DNA of 34,022 bases from an uncultured Anaerotruncus sp. (GCA_944385965.1 CALWZG010000027.1:1-34022); one strand, 5' to 3'; numbered from the stretch's first letter, positions 16,793 through 25,286 are shown. Translations and numbers: made by a program. Notes: a model not told the origin generated them from the sequence alone.

Positions 16793-17590
16793 TTACATCT
16801 GTTCTACATCAGACAGTTTTGGAGGGAAGAACTGGCTTACAGGGAATTTAATCTTCTTGAAGATTTCACAGGGGTCATCCGCAGTGGTATTTGTGCTTTC
16901 CTTATCGGGAACCGCAAAGTCATAGGCAGGAATCATCATCTGAACACACCGTTCCAGCTGTACAATTGTAAAAAGCCCAATGGTAATCAAAACCGCTTTT
17001 TGAGGCTTGACACAATTGAAATCCCCATCAAATTTGCAGCAGACCGACGCGGGAATATTCACACCGCAGCAATCCCAAGCATTGTTGCAGGAACAATCCA
17101 CCAGCTTATTATCCAGGCACATGGGGTCTACCACATGGACACTGGCCTTAGGCATATTGGTGTTATCATGGTCACAGCAATTGCGGGCGTCGGTGGAACA
17201 GAACACCTTTACATTTCCATCGCTTCCAAAAAGAATTACCTTTTTGGAGAAGGCCGCCACACCCACCACCGTGGAAGCGGGAGATGCGGGGGAACAGTAA
17301 ACTCCTAAGGTCACCTTGAAGAAGAAGGTCAAATCCACCGAGTAAAATCCTTTATTGAAAGGAACCGGTTCCACATCCACATAAACAGTAATGATTTCCA
17401 CTTCTTTGCACTTTACGCTGATGGCGCTGTCAATGACGGGCTGGGCCCGATCGGTAAAATAAACCTGCAAATCTGTTAAACAATCTTTATCTGTACACGA
17501 GTCATAGATTCTTCCGGCGTCTATACAGACGGCTTCCTTAAAGCAATGTGCTCCTGTGGCGTTGACGGGAGCGTGTTTTTGTTCTGCCAT
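16793..17590 (-). CDS. Conserved Cys-rich hypothetical protein
   Basis: 265 residues from MAEQKHAPV, with AGGAGG before this ATG. There are about 17 cysteines, several paired (CC, CSC), in a beta-rich sequence without signal peptide or membrane helix. An early segment (CFKEAVCIDAGRIYDSCTDKDCLTDLQVYFTD) is a type I associate with an uncharacterised family in Clostridia. The C-terminal third is plain. A CATAAACTG element at 17629-17637 on the minus strand resembles the -10 of mother-cell sporulation sigma factors, so a spore-surface role is possible, but this is a guess. Function unknown. Confidence 0.75.
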   Translation of the reverse strand: MAEQKHAPVNATGAHCFKEAVCIDAGRIYDSCTDKDCLTDLQVYFTDRAQPVIDSAISVKCKEVEIITVYVDVEPVPFNKGFYSVDLTFFFKVTLGVYCSPASPASTVVGVAAFSKKVILFGSDGNVKVFCSTDARNCCDHDNTNMPKASVHVVDPMCLDNKLVDCSCNNAWDCCGVNIPASVCCKFDGDFNCVKPQKAVLITIGLFTIVQLERCVQMMIPAYDFAVPDKESTNTTADDPCEIFKKIKFPVSQFFPPKLSDVEQM

Positions 17591-17716
17591 ACGAATCCTC
17601 CTAACGCTGTTTTGAGCTATACTCAATACAGTTTATGAGAGGAAAGATTTTTTGTGCATTCACAGGGAGATTTCTTAAAAGATTTCCGCAAATTCCCTGG
17701 GTTCTGAATGGAACCC

Positions 17717-17745
17717 TTGCCAGTAGTTTTGGATTATGTTATGCT
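17717..17745 (+). promoter_or_regulatory. Promoter before a small gene
   Basis: TTGCCA (17717-17722), 17 bases, TATGCT (17740-17745). The start point would fall only about 10-20 bases before the small frame that follows. Confidence 0.5.
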
Positions 17746-17760
17746 AAAAACAGAAAGGGG

Positions 17761-17943
17761 GTGGCTGTTCTGCTGACAGAAGAACAAAGGGCCCACGACC
17801 TGGCGCTGATTTGCGTTTTGCAGAGTCTTCTAAAAAGCGACCAGGAAATTCTGCCCATCCGGGAGGATTTAGAGGACCTCTGCGAGAATTACCAGACCTT
17901 TTATCAGTCCTTTCTGGACCATCTGAACAAGCAATCCCCCTAA
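17761..17943 (+). CDS. Small hypothetical protein
   Basis: About 60 residues, helical and acidic (LLTEEQRAHDLALICVLQSLLKSDQEILPIREDLEDLCENYQTFYQSFLDHL). The frame is open further upstream, but a promoter at 17717-17745 makes a start near 17761 (GTG) or 17770 (CTG) more likely. The GGGGGTGG ribosome-site-like run overlaps the GTG, which favours the later codon. A strong terminator follows. Not recognised; a real product is likely but the start is uncertain. Confidence 0.5.
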   Translation: MAVLLTEEQRAHDLALICVLQSLLKSDQEILPIREDLEDLCENYQTFYQSFLDHLNKQSP

Positions 17944-17973
17944 TTTGATTGCCTATCCAAACCTTCCATATAT

Positions 17974-18026
17974 AAAACGGGGCTTTCAAAACCGCTTTAT
18001 TCCGGTTGAGAAAGCCCCGTTTTTTC
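17974..18026. terminator. Strong terminator, usable on both strands
   Basis: AAAACGGGGCTTTC (17974-17987) pairs with GAAAGCCCCGTTTT (18010-18023). An inner AACCG/CGGTT helix and six T follow the plus-strand stem. It ends the small plus-strand gene and may serve the minus-strand gene at 18111. Confidence 0.85.
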
Positions 18027-18110
18027 TGTATCCGCTTGGATTTTCCTGATTCAGAACAATTTCAATCTGTCCAAAAGAATCAATGTTTCTTTCATTCCCA
18101 TACCTTGGCC

Positions 18111-18317
18111 TCATTGCATAAGCTCATTCCATTGATTTTCCAGCTGGTGGAGTTCCTGAGCCAAACGAAAGTTCTGCTCATCCAATTCCACCAGCTTTGG
18201 GGAGGAATACGAGACTCCCTTTGACAGAAGGCGCTCCATCGCCTCTCGATTTTTCAGGATTTTTTTCCAAGCGTCATCTAACTTCAGTCCAATAGCTTGT
18301 ACTTCCTTGTTCTCCAT
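18111..18317 (-). CDS. Small helical protein, possibly Spo0E-like
   Basis: 68 residues forming two predicted helices around a turn (SKGVSYSSPKLVELDEQNFRLAQELHQLENQW). The layout recalls Spo0E-type aspartyl-phosphate phosphatases. However, the family's SQELD core is replaced by DEQNFRLA and the key Asp is not clearly present. GTGAGG precedes the ATG. Three Spo0A-box-like TGTCGAA sites lie just upstream, which would suit a sporulation-linked gene. It could equally be an unrelated coiled-coil protein. Confidence 0.55.
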   Translation of the reverse strand: MENKEVQAIGLKLDDAWKKILKNREAMERLLSKGVSYSSPKLVELDEQNFRLAQELHQLENQWNELMQ

Positions 18318-18330
18318 GTTCTCGCCTCAC

Positions 18331-18430
18331 TTTTCGACATAATCTGAATTCATCTTTATTATACAAAGACAATCCTTATTATTTTGTCGAAATGGGGGAT
18401 ATAAAAAAAGTTTTTCACATATTTTCGACA
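18331..18430. promoter_or_regulatory. Cluster of three Spo0A-box-like sites
   Basis: TGTCGAAA occurs at 18331-18339 (minus), 18382-18392 (plus, TTTTGTCGAAA) and 18422-18430 (minus), each matching the known 0A box TTTGTCRAA well. A TATAAT -10 on the minus strand (18358-18363) lies between the first two, so the second box falls where its -35 should be. The nearest gene is the small minus-strand protein, on one side; pcrA starts far away. Confidence 0.55.
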
Positions 18431-18495
18431 ACTTCTTGTGGAAAACAATCCCAAATCCTATCAATCGACTTTTATAATTCGACCCCTTCTTTTTC

Positions 18496-20880
18496 TTATG
18501 CCTTTTTCAATCTGGCAAATTTCGCCATAATCTTCTTGGTGCCTACCTTTTCAAAGGCCACCTCAACCAACTGGTCATTTCCCATAGGGGTTACCGAAAG
18601 CACCAAGCCCTTTCCAAACACCTTATGGGTCACTTGGTCCCCCGCCTGGAAAACAGTGGTGTCCTGCTGAGCAACAGCCTTTTCTCCCACCCCCAGTCGC
18701 TTGTCGTTGGCGGTAATCCATTGTTTTTTGGGCATAGCGGCGATGCGCTCCGCTACCATCTGCCGCCGGGCGATGGTCTCATCGCTGGTTTCACAAAGTT
18801 CCTGAGGAATCTCCCCCAAAAAGCGGGAGGGCCGGTTCCGCATGGTTTGGCCAAACAGCATCCGCTGAGCCGCATCGGTCAGGTAAAGCTGCTTCTTAGC
18901 CCGGGTGATGGACACATAGGCCAGTCTGCGTTCCTCCTCCACCTGGGCAGGGTCAAACATGGCCTGGGTACCTGGAAAAATTCCTTCCTCCATGCCTGCC
19001 ACAAACACATAAGGAAACTCCAATCCCTTGGCGGAATGCATGGTCATCAGAACCACCGCATCTGTGTCAGGGTCGTATTTATCAATGTCCGTATACAGGG
19101 AAATCTCCTCCAAAAATCCCGACAGGGTTGGCTCCTCATTGGACTCCTCATATCTGGCCATGGAGGATTTCAGCTCAATGATATTTTCCAGGCGGGTCTG
19201 CCCCTCCAAACCCTGTTCCCGCAGCATTTTCAGGTAGCCTGTCTTTTCCAACAGCTCATCCAGCAGCTCGTCCAACGGACATTCCCCCACCTGATCCATC
19301 AGTTCCCGCATCATCTTTCCAAAGGCCATCAAATCCGCTGCCTTCCTCCCCAAAATTGGGAAGTTTTCCGCGGTTTCAATCACTTGAAATACGGGGATCT
19401 GCTCTCCGATGGCAATTTCCATCACCTGATTGATGGTGCTTTCCCCAATCTTCCGTTTCGGCTCATTGATAATCCGCCGCAGACGCAGGGTATCTGCTGG
19501 GTTATCCAAAACACTGAGATAGGAAACCATATCCTTGATTTCCTTCCGCTCATAAAACCGCAGGCCCCCGATAATCCGATAGGGAATCGCCGCTTTCACC
19601 ATTCCCCGCTCCAGCATTTGGGACTGGGCGTTCAGCCGGTAAAGCACCACATGGTCTGAGTATTTGGCTCCATTGCGCACATTCTCCTGAATAGTATCGC
19701 AGATGAATTGAGCTTCCGCCCCCTCGTCCACCGTCCTGCGGACCTGGATTTTTTCTCCCTGGCCATTTTGAGTCCAAAGGTTTTTTCCTTTCCGCTCGGT
19801 GTTGTGGGAGATGACTCCATTGGCAGCATCCAAAATGGTGGAGGTGCTGCGGTAATTTTGCTCCAGGCGAACCACCTTTGCCCCTGGAAAAGTGTCCTCA
19901 AACTGAAGGATATTCTCGATGGTGGCCCCACGGAATTTATAAATGCTTTGGTCGTCATCTCCCACCACGCACAGGTTCCCTCTGCCCTGGGACAGAAGCC
20001 GCACCAGCTCAAATTGGGCGTGGTTGGTATCCTGATACTCGTCCACCATGATGTAGCGGAACCGATTTTGATAGTGGTCCAGCACTTCCGGGAACTGGCG
20101 GAACAGCTGCACAGTCAGCATGATAATATCATCAAAGTCCACCGCGTTGGCGGATTGGAGCCGCTGCTGGTAACGGGTATATACCTTGGAGATCATTTCC
20201 ATACGGAAATCTTCTCCCTTGGCAGCTTGAGCGGCGTAATCCTCCGGTGTCATCAGTTCATCCTTGGCCCGCCCGATGGCCGCCAAAATCCCTTTGGCTG
20301 GAAACCGCTTTTCTTCCAGGTTCAGCTCCTTGAGAATCCCCTTAATCACCCGCACCGAGTCGTCAGTGTCGTAAATGGTAAAGCTGCGGCCATATCCCAG
20401 ATGGTCAATCTCCCGGCGCAGAATCCGCACACAAGCGGAATGGAAGGTGGAGGCGTTCACATCATTTCCCTTTTCCCCAAGCATGGCGGTAAGACGCTGT
20501 TTCAGTTCTCCAGCGGCCTTATTGGTAAAGGTAATGGCCAGGATGTTCCAAGGCATAACCGTTTTCCCTCGAATGAGAGAGAACGCTTCCTCCATCTCCC
20601 AGTTATCTCCGTTTGCGTACTCCTCCAGAAACTCCACCTGCTCCCAGGTGATACCTTCTGGCATACGCTCACTGTGATAGGCGTCCCCAAATTGCACCAT
20701 ATTGGCAATACGGTTGATGATGACGGTGGTCTTTCCGCTGCCCGCTCCCGCCAAAATCAGCACCGGACCATCCATCGCGAAAACCGCCTCTTTCTGCATG
20801 GGATTCATCCGAGCGAAAAAATCATCAATGATTTTACGTCTTACTTGTAAATATCGCTCTTGCAGCTGATCTTCCGACAT
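18496..20880 (-). CDS. pcrA: PcrA/UvrD-type ATP-dependent DNA helicase
   Basis: A 794-residue superfamily 1A 3'-5' helicase for repair and fork restart. Motifs appear in order: I (AGAGSGKTT), Ia, II (DEYQDT), III (VGDDDQSIYKFRGA), IV (LEQNYRST), V (MTMHSAKGLEFPYVFVAGMEEGIFP) and VI (EERRLAYVSITRAKKQLYL). The C-terminal 60 residues form the Tudor-like end (GDQVTHKVFGKGLVLSVTPMGNDQLVEVAFEKVGTKKIMAKFARLKK). AAGGAGAAG lies before the ATG. It stands alone with no operon partner and is of normal length for Firmicutes. Confidence 0.96.
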   Translation of the reverse strand: MSEDQLQERYLQVRRKIIDDFFARMNPMQKEAVFAMDGPVLILAGAGSGKTTVIINRIANMVQFGDAYHSERMPEGITWEQVEFLEEYANGDNWEMEEAFSLIRGKTVMPWNILAITFTNKAAGELKQRLTAMLGEKGNDVNASTFHSACVRILRREIDHLGYGRSFTIYDTDDSVRVIKGILKELNLEEKRFPAKGILAAIGRAKDELMTPEDYAAQAAKGEDFRMEMISKVYTRYQQRLQSANAVDFDDIIMLTVQLFRQFPEVLDHYQNRFRYIMVDEYQDTNHAQFELVRLLSQGRGNLCVVGDDDQSIYKFRGATIENILQFEDTFPGAKVVRLEQNYRSTSTILDAANGVISHNTERKGKNLWTQNGQGEKIQVRRTVDEGAEAQFICDTIQENVRNGAKYSDHVVLYRLNAQSQMLERGMVKAAIPYRIIGGLRFYERKEIKDMVSYLSVLDNPADTLRLRRIINEPKRKIGESTINQVMEIAIGEQIPVFQVIETAENFPILGRKAADLMAFGKMMRELMDQVGECPLDELLDELLEKTGYLKMLREQGLEGQTRLENIIELKSSMARYEESNEEPTLSGFLEEISLYTDIDKYDPDTDAVVLMTMHSAKGLEFPYVFVAGMEEGIFPGTQAMFDPAQVEEERRLAYVSITRAKKQLYLTDAAQRMLFGQTMRNRPSRFLGEIPQELCETSDETIARRQMVAERIAAMPKKQWITANDKRLGVGEKAVAQQDTTVFQAGDQVTHKVFGKGLVLSVTPMGNDQLVEVAFEKVGTKKIMAKFARLKKA

Positions 20881-21015
20881 CTTTCTTCTCCTTTATCTAA
20901 TTACAATTTGTATTTTCATTAAATTATATTTTATTTTGTCAAATAATTTTTTATTAAAAATATAAATGACTTTCAATTGAGGTTTCTGCATTTCCCCTCC
21001 TTACAAGCGAGGAAC

Positions 21016-21048
21016 AAAAAAGCGGCTTCCATCGGAAGCCGCTTGAAG
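21016..21048 (-). terminator. Terminator of the oad genes
   Basis: AAGCGGCTTCC (21020-21030) pairs perfectly with GGAAGCCGCTT (21034-21044), with a run of T on the minus strand. It ends the oadG-oadB transcript 20 bases after its stop. Confidence 0.85.
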
Positions 21049-21064
21049 AAACCGAACAAAGAAC

Positions 21065-22255
21065 TTACGCGTGAGGCAGGATGGACAGCAGAACACCAGC
21101 CGCCACAGCGGAACCGATAACACCGGCTACGTTGGGACCCATAGCGTGCATCAGCAGGAAGTTGGTGGGGTTCTCCTTCTGACCAACCTTCTGGGAAACA
21201 CGGGCAGCCATCGGAACAGCGGATACACCAGCGGAACCAATCAGAGGATTGATCTTTCCGCCGGAAACCACATACATCAAGTCGCCCAGCAGAACGCCGC
21301 CAGCGGTACCAAAGGCGAAGGCACACAGACCCATAATAACGATCTTGATGGTGGCTGGGGTCAAGAAGTTAGCACCATTAGCAGTAGCTCCAACGGTTAC
21401 GCCCAGGAAGATAGTTACAATGTTCATCAGCTCGTTTTGAGCGGTCTTGCACAGACGCTCGGTCACGCCAGACTCTTTAAACAGGTTACCCAGCATCAGC
21501 ATACCAATCAGAGGAGTGGTATCAGGTACCAGGAAGGAAACCACCAAGGTAACCATGATGGGGAATACAATCTTCTCGGTCTGGGAAACAGGACGCAGCT
21601 GCTCCATACGAACCGCACGGGCCTTTTTGGTGGTCAGCAGCTTCATGATAGGAGGTTGGATAATGGGAACCAACGCCATGTAAGAATAGGCTGCAATAGC
21701 GATAGAACCAAGCAGGTGAGGAGCCAGCTGAGTAGTGGTAAAGATTGCGGTAGGGCCATCGGCTCCACCGATGATACCAATGGAACCCGCTTCGGAGGGG
21801 GTAAAGCCCAAAATCAAAGCGCCGATAAAGGCCAGGAAGATACCCAGCTGAGCCGCCGCGCCCATCAGGAAGCTCTTGGGGTTGGCGATCAGGGGACCAA
21901 AGTCGGTCATACAACCAACGCCCAAGAAAATCAAAGGCGGATAGATGCCCAGTTTAACGCCTAAATACAGGTAATCCAGCAAACCGCCTGTATTAGCCAG
22001 CATCTCCCAGTCAATATGAGCGGTCTCGTTGATAAAGATAGCGGAATGATACAGGTTCGCGTTGGGGATATTGGTGAGGAACATACCGAAAGCGATTGGG
22101 AGCAGAAGCAGCGGCTCAAATCCTCTGCCAATGGCTAAGTACATCAGAACAAAGGACACCAGAATCATTACAAGCTGGCGGGGGTCCTGGAAAATCGTCA
22201 CAAAGCCGCTCTTTTCCACCAGCGTTACGATTGCTTGGGTAAAGATTTCTAACAT
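21065..22255 (-). CDS. oadB: OadB-type Na+-translocating decarboxylase beta subunit
   Basis: 396 residues with about ten membrane helices. The family region [12 protein letters not shown] and the later [34 protein letters not shown] mark the subunit that couples decarboxylation of a biotin-bound carboxyl group to Na+ export. It is preceded by the gamma-like subunit in the same transcript. There is no alpha (carboxyltransferase) subunit and no biotin carrier in the window, so the substrate (oxaloacetate, methylmalonyl-CoA or other) cannot be told. Confidence 0.93.
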   Translation of the reverse strand: MLEIFTQAIVTLVEKSGFVTIFQDPRQLVMILVSFVLMYLAIGRGFEPLLLLPIAFGMFLTNIPNANLYHSAIFINETAHIDWEMLANTGGLLDYLYLGVKLGIYPPLIFLGVGCMTDFGPLIANPKSFLMGAAAQLGIFLAFIGALILGFTPSEAGSIGIIGGADGPTAIFTTTQLAPHLLGSIAIAAYSYMALVPIIQPPIMKLLTTKKARAVRMEQLRPVSQTEKIVFPIMVTLVVSFLVPDTTPLIGMLMLGNLFKESGVTERLCKTAQNELMNIVTIFLGVTVGATANGANFLTPATIKIVIMGLCAFAFGTAGGVLLGDLMYVVSGGKINPLIGSAGVSAVPMAARVSQKVGQKENPTNFLLMHAMGPNVAGVIGSAVAAGVLLSILPHA

Positions 22256-22286
22256 GATTTCAGCCCTTTCCTTTTTCGTTTACTGG

Positions 22287-22667
22287 TTAAAACGGTTGGG
22301 TGTTTTGCATCAGGCCAGCCTGCGCCCAGACGGGACGAGCTTCCCTAGCTCTACGGACACTGCGGATTGCCACAGGAGCACCGCCGCTCATAGCTGCTAT
22401 CGCCGCGGAAATCACAGCGATGACCTCGTCACCAATGCCATCCTCAACCTGCATAGCTGGTTTGATGGATGGGGCTGGCTGAGAAGCCGCCGGCTTAGGA
22501 GCTTCTTGTTTGGGCGCTTGAGGGGCTTTGGGTTTCTTCTGGGAGAAGAACATACCAAACAAGGCCACAATTGCCCACAGTCCGATCAGTGCCAGGAATA
22601 CAACCACCAGACCGGTTATGGTAACCGCCACTGAAATCGTTGCTGTGCTGAAACTGCTCAAATCCAT
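22287..22667 (-). CDS. OadG-type decarboxylase gamma/delta subunit
   Basis: 126 residues. One N-terminal membrane helix (about 10-40, ATISVAVTITGLVVVFLALIGLWAIVALFGMFF) is followed by a Lys/Pro/Ala-rich linker. A conserved short C-terminal part (GIGDEVIAVISAAIAAMSG...AIRSVRRA) is shared with MmdD/OadG proteins. It anchors and assembles the complex. It lies 31 bases before oadB in the same direction. Confidence 0.85.
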   Translation of the reverse strand: MDLSSFSTATISVAVTITGLVVVFLALIGLWAIVALFGMFFSQKKPKAPQAPKQEAPKPAASQPAPSIKPAMQVEDGIGDEVIAVISAAIAAMSGGAPVAIRSVRRAREARPVWAQAGLMQNTQPF

Positions 22668-22748
22668 AGTTTTTTCACCTTACCTTTATATATTTTGTAC
22701 AAGATATAGTATGTTTCTAGTTCCGACAAAAAATCGAAACCAGAATTA

Positions 22749-22777
22749 AGTATACTATATCTCCCCAAGTTTGGCAA
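22749..22777 (-). promoter_or_regulatory. Promoter of the oadG-oadB operon
   Basis: On the minus strand TTGCCA (22772-22777), 17 bases, TATACT (22749-22754), about 80 bases upstream of oadG. Confidence 0.65.
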
Positions 22778-22867
22778 TTCTTTTTCTAAGGTTTTTTAAA
22801 ATTTTTTTAATATTTGACATAGATTTTTTATAAATTGGCCCTCAACCCATTTTCATCGGCGCAAAAC

Positions 22868-22966
22868 AAAAAGGCACTGACAATTCAGTGCCTTTTGGAC
22901 ACACCGCACAGTTTCGAACCCTGGATACACGTTGAGCGAGACTTGCTCACACACCACGAGTTCTTC
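22868..22966 (-). other. Terminator and tRNA-like remnant at a probable element border
   Basis: AAAAGGCACTGA (22869-22880) pairs with TCAGTGCCTTTT (22885-22896), a strong terminator usable on both strands. On the minus strand it is preceded by a TTCGAA T-loop-like sequence (about 22911-22922), imperfectly paired. A TGAGC/GCTCA hairpin (22932-22950) precedes that in turn. This resembles the 3' end of a tRNA, but there is no CCA and only three of five T-stem pairs form. It lies exactly where the chromosomal oad genes give way to mobile cargo. Confidence 0.4.
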
Positions 22967-23812
22967 TTATCCGTCCACTGGAGACAGTTTGTCACTGGAA
23001 GCCTCCAGAGCTTCGATACGATGATCCTGCGTCAAGATCTCCATCTGGCTGATGGCAATGGCGTTGAGTTTTGCCAGCCGCTCAGTCTGAGGCATTCCTT
23101 CGTTGATGAACACCGCGTTCAGGTTCTCCAGATTGGACAGACAAACCAACTGAGAGACATTGGCGTAGTCACGAATGTTACCCTTCAAATCAGGGTGACA
23201 ATCCCGCCACTGCCTGGCGGTCATACCAAACAGCGCCATATTCAAGACATCGGCTTCGCTGGCGTATACCATGGATACCTGCTGTGCGGAAAGCTCTGGC
23301 GGAATCAGGTTCTCCTTGATGGCATCCGTATGGATACGGTAATTGATCTTGGCCAGGTTTCGCTTGATGTCCCAGCCAAGCTGCTTCATTTCCTCGGTCT
23401 TGAGTCGCTCAAACTCCTTGACGAGATAGAGCTTAAACTCCACGGAGATCCAGGAGGCGAACTCAAATGCAATTTCTTTATGTGCGTAAGTACCTCCGTA
23501 GCGTCCAGCCTTGGAAACGATGCCGATGGCATTAGTCGCATCCACCCATTTTTGTGGCGTCATCACAAAGCTGTTCAGGCCAGCCTGTGTTCTAAACGCA
23601 TCGAATTCGACACGGTTAAAATCAGGGTTATAGAGTGTTTCCCATACGCCAAGGAATTCAATGGTATTTCGATTTCGAAGCCAGTTTTGAATAATATAGC
23701 GAGGATTGTCACTATCCTTGATTTTCGCAATATCAGTCAGACTGAGAAAATCATCCCGTTTGAGATCCCATTGGACATTAATTTCTGTACCTCGAACAAC
23801 TAGCTTATCCAT
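22967..23812 (-). CDS. KilA-N domain protein
   Basis: 281 residues. The N-terminal part (about 1-110: RGTEINVQWDLKRDDFLSLTDIAKIKD...NTIEFLGVWETLYNPDFN...KWVDATNAIGIVSKAGRYGGTYAHKEIAFEFASWISVEFKLYLVKEFERL) is the KilA-N DNA-binding domain found in phages and mobile elements. The C-terminal half is helical and I do not recognise it. GAGGTGTC lies before the ATG. It is the last gene of the block and overlaps the end of a long spurious frame. A regulatory role on the element is likely. Confidence 0.85.
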   Translation of the reverse strand: MDKLVVRGTEINVQWDLKRDDFLSLTDIAKIKDSDNPRYIIQNWLRNRNTIEFLGVWETLYNPDFNRVEFDAFRTQAGLNSFVMTPQKWVDATNAIGIVSKAGRYGGTYAHKEIAFEFASWISVEFKLYLVKEFERLKTEEMKQLGWDIKRNLAKINYRIHTDAIKENLIPPELSAQQVSMVYASEADVLNMALFGMTARQWRDCHPDLKGNIRDYANVSQLVCLSNLENLNAVFINEGMPQTERLAKLNAIAISQMEILTQDHRIEALEASSDKLSPVDG

Positions 23813-23824
23813 TGACCTGACACC

Positions 23825-24280
23825 TCAACTCTCCATGAGTTCCTTCAGCAGTCCCTGACATCCTGCCAGCACATCCCGCCAGGTAGCCTCGAAGTCGCCG
23901 GTGTACCATGGGTCCGCCACATCGCCGGGGCGGTTTGTATGATCCAGCAGAAGGGACATCTTGTCGGAAAAATCGCCGCCGCAAATTTGGTACATACTCC
24001 GTAAGTTGGCCTGCTCCATGCCAATCAGGAGGTCGTACTCCTCGTAGTCGTCGTTCTGGAGCTGGCGGGCCGTTTTCCCCGAGCAGTCGATCCCATGCTC
24101 GGCCAGCTTCTGTCGGGCAGGGGGATACACCGGATTCCCAATCTCCTCCTGGCTGGTGGCTGCTGACTCGATGAAAAACTCCTTCTCGAGCCCCGCCTTT
24201 TTCACCAGATCCTTCATTACAAATTCGGCCATCGGGCTTCTGCAAATGTTGCCGTGGCACACAAAAAGTATCCTTGTCAT
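23825..24280 (-). CDS. Low-molecular-weight protein tyrosine phosphatase
   Basis: 151 residues from MTRILFVCHGNICRSPMAEF, the C(X)5R(S/T) active-site loop at the N-terminus; the general-acid Asp is in DPWYTGDFEATW. An upstream ATG in the same frame gives 20 extra residues before this loop and is less likely. It hydrolyses phosphotyrosine or phosphoarginine on proteins. Here it sits among mobile cargo. Its reading frame is overlapped by a long frame continuing the DUF1016-type gene, which I take as spurious in that part. Confidence 0.93.
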   Translation of the reverse strand: MTRILFVCHGNICRSPMAEFVMKDLVKKAGLEKEFFIESAATSQEEIGNPVYPPARQKLAEHGIDCSGKTARQLQNDDYEEYDLLIGMEQANLRSMYQICGGDFSDKMSLLLDHTNRPGDVADPWYTGDFEATWRDVLAGCQGLLKELMES

Positions 24281-24764
24281 TCTGATCCCCGCGCTCCTGA
24301 ATATCTTCTTTCTGTTCAGTATAGCATACCATAGTGACACCGTCGAGGGTAATTTCCAAGTGCGCGGACGATTTGATTTTCTCCGTCAATTCGCTTTTAG
24401 TCCAGTCAAAGTTCCCCGCGGCCAGCAGATACCATGTACGCTCCTCCTGGGTAAGTTCCGCCTCCAGAATCACGACATTCTGTGTCCAGCCAATCCGCAT
24501 GGCCATCGCTGTCTGCTCCGGATCAGCTCCATAAATACGGTAAAACTCCCGCATCCGACGCAGATTGCGCGGAGAGAAACCGGGAACATCCGGATATGCG
24601 GCACGCAAATATTCAGAGGCAGCCACAGCCGCGCCCTTTTCTTCTCTGGCACTGACCACCCGTCCAATCTCAAAATACAGCTTCACCTGCGGCAGATTTT
24701 CTGCCATGAGCTGATCCAGCTCCATATACATGGCACGGTAATCAACGTGCTTCCGAATGTTCAT
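24270..24764 (-). pseudogene. DUF1016 N-terminal (YhcG-like) fragment
   Basis: AGGAGGAAGCG precedes the ATG at 24764. The first 150 or so residues (MNIRKHVDYRAMYMELDQLM...GRVVSAREEKGAA...FSPRNLRRMREFYRIYG...WTQNVVILEAELTQEERTWYLLAAGNFDWTKSELTEKI) match the DUF1016 N-terminal domain. The frame stays open to 23805, but everything after about residue 165 lies across the phosphatase gene in another frame and looks like read-through. No YhcG-type nuclease half follows. Either the stop was lost by a frameshift, or the protein ends in this odd tail. The end given is approximate. Confidence 0.5.
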
Positions 24765-24803
24765 CGCTTCCTCCTTTCCGGCGCCGCGCGTCTGATGTTC
24801 TTA

Positions 24804-24854
24804 TCAAATACTGACGGGGACGCACCACCATGATGCGTCCCCGTCAGTATTTGA
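24804..24854. repeat. 21-bp perfect inverted repeat
   Basis: Arms 24804-24824 and 24834-24854 pair without mismatch around a 9-base loop, the core being CTGACGGGGACGCA. There is no U run on either side, so it is not a simple terminator, although it lies just past the YolD-like gene. It may be an RNA-stabilising end or a recombination or protein site. Confidence 0.8.
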
Positions 24855-25286
24855 TCATTCTATCTGCATCTTGCCATGAAAACAGCTGCTTTCCAAGCCG
24901 ACAATATCCCCCATGGGGATCTCAGTCCCGTCCTCCAGCACCAAGGTCCGTTCCAACTCCCTGTGCCTTTTCAGACAGCCCGTAGTGGTGCGGTACATAC
25001 CGCCCTCTTTCCGCTCGTCTGGTTGGAACCATATAACGGTGACTTCCGGCCGCTCCCGGATATGTTCCAGCAGCAGGCCCAGCCTCCGGTCCAGCTCCGC
25101 CCGGTCATCCTCCTCCAACTCCACGCGCCGGTCGGTGAGACGGGCCGTCTCCGCAATGGCGGCGCTGTGTCCGCTAAGTGCGGAGAACGGCGAGAACTGC
25201 GCCGCCCGGTCCGCCATGGGCATCCGGGGATGCTTGGCGGAGGTAGGGTGGGACAGATGGATGATGTCGTCGTATCGTCCGCTCAC
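24855..25286 (-). CDS. YolD-like family protein
   Basis: 143 residues. The start (MSGRYDDIIHLSHPTSAKHPRMPMADRAAQFSPFSALSGHSAAIAETARLTD) and the later VTVIWFQPDERKEGG..IPMGDIVGLE fit the YolD-like family, which is regularly paired with a Y-family polymerase on Firmicutes plasmids and integrative elements. Its start overlaps the polymerase stop by 4 bases, so the two are co-translated. A modulator of the polymerase is the usual guess; not proved. Confidence 0.85.
   Translation of the reverse strand: MSGRYDDIIHLSHPTSAKHPRMPMADRAAQFSPFSALSGHSAAIAETARLTDRRVELEEDDRAELDRRLGLLLEHIRERPEVTVIWFQPDERKEGGMYRTTTGCLKRHRELERTLVLEDGTEIPMGDIVGLESSCFHGKMQIE

Noticed and set aside
19708..20850. 380-codon plus-strand frame opposite pcrA
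   Set aside because: It lies antisense to a helicase with all motifs intact. Its composition is that of the reverse strand of a GC-biased gene, with no family resemblance.
23805..24270. C-terminal half of the 319-codon DUF1016 frame as real protein
   Set aside because: It overlaps the well-supported phosphatase gene in another frame and looks like translated antiframe sequence.
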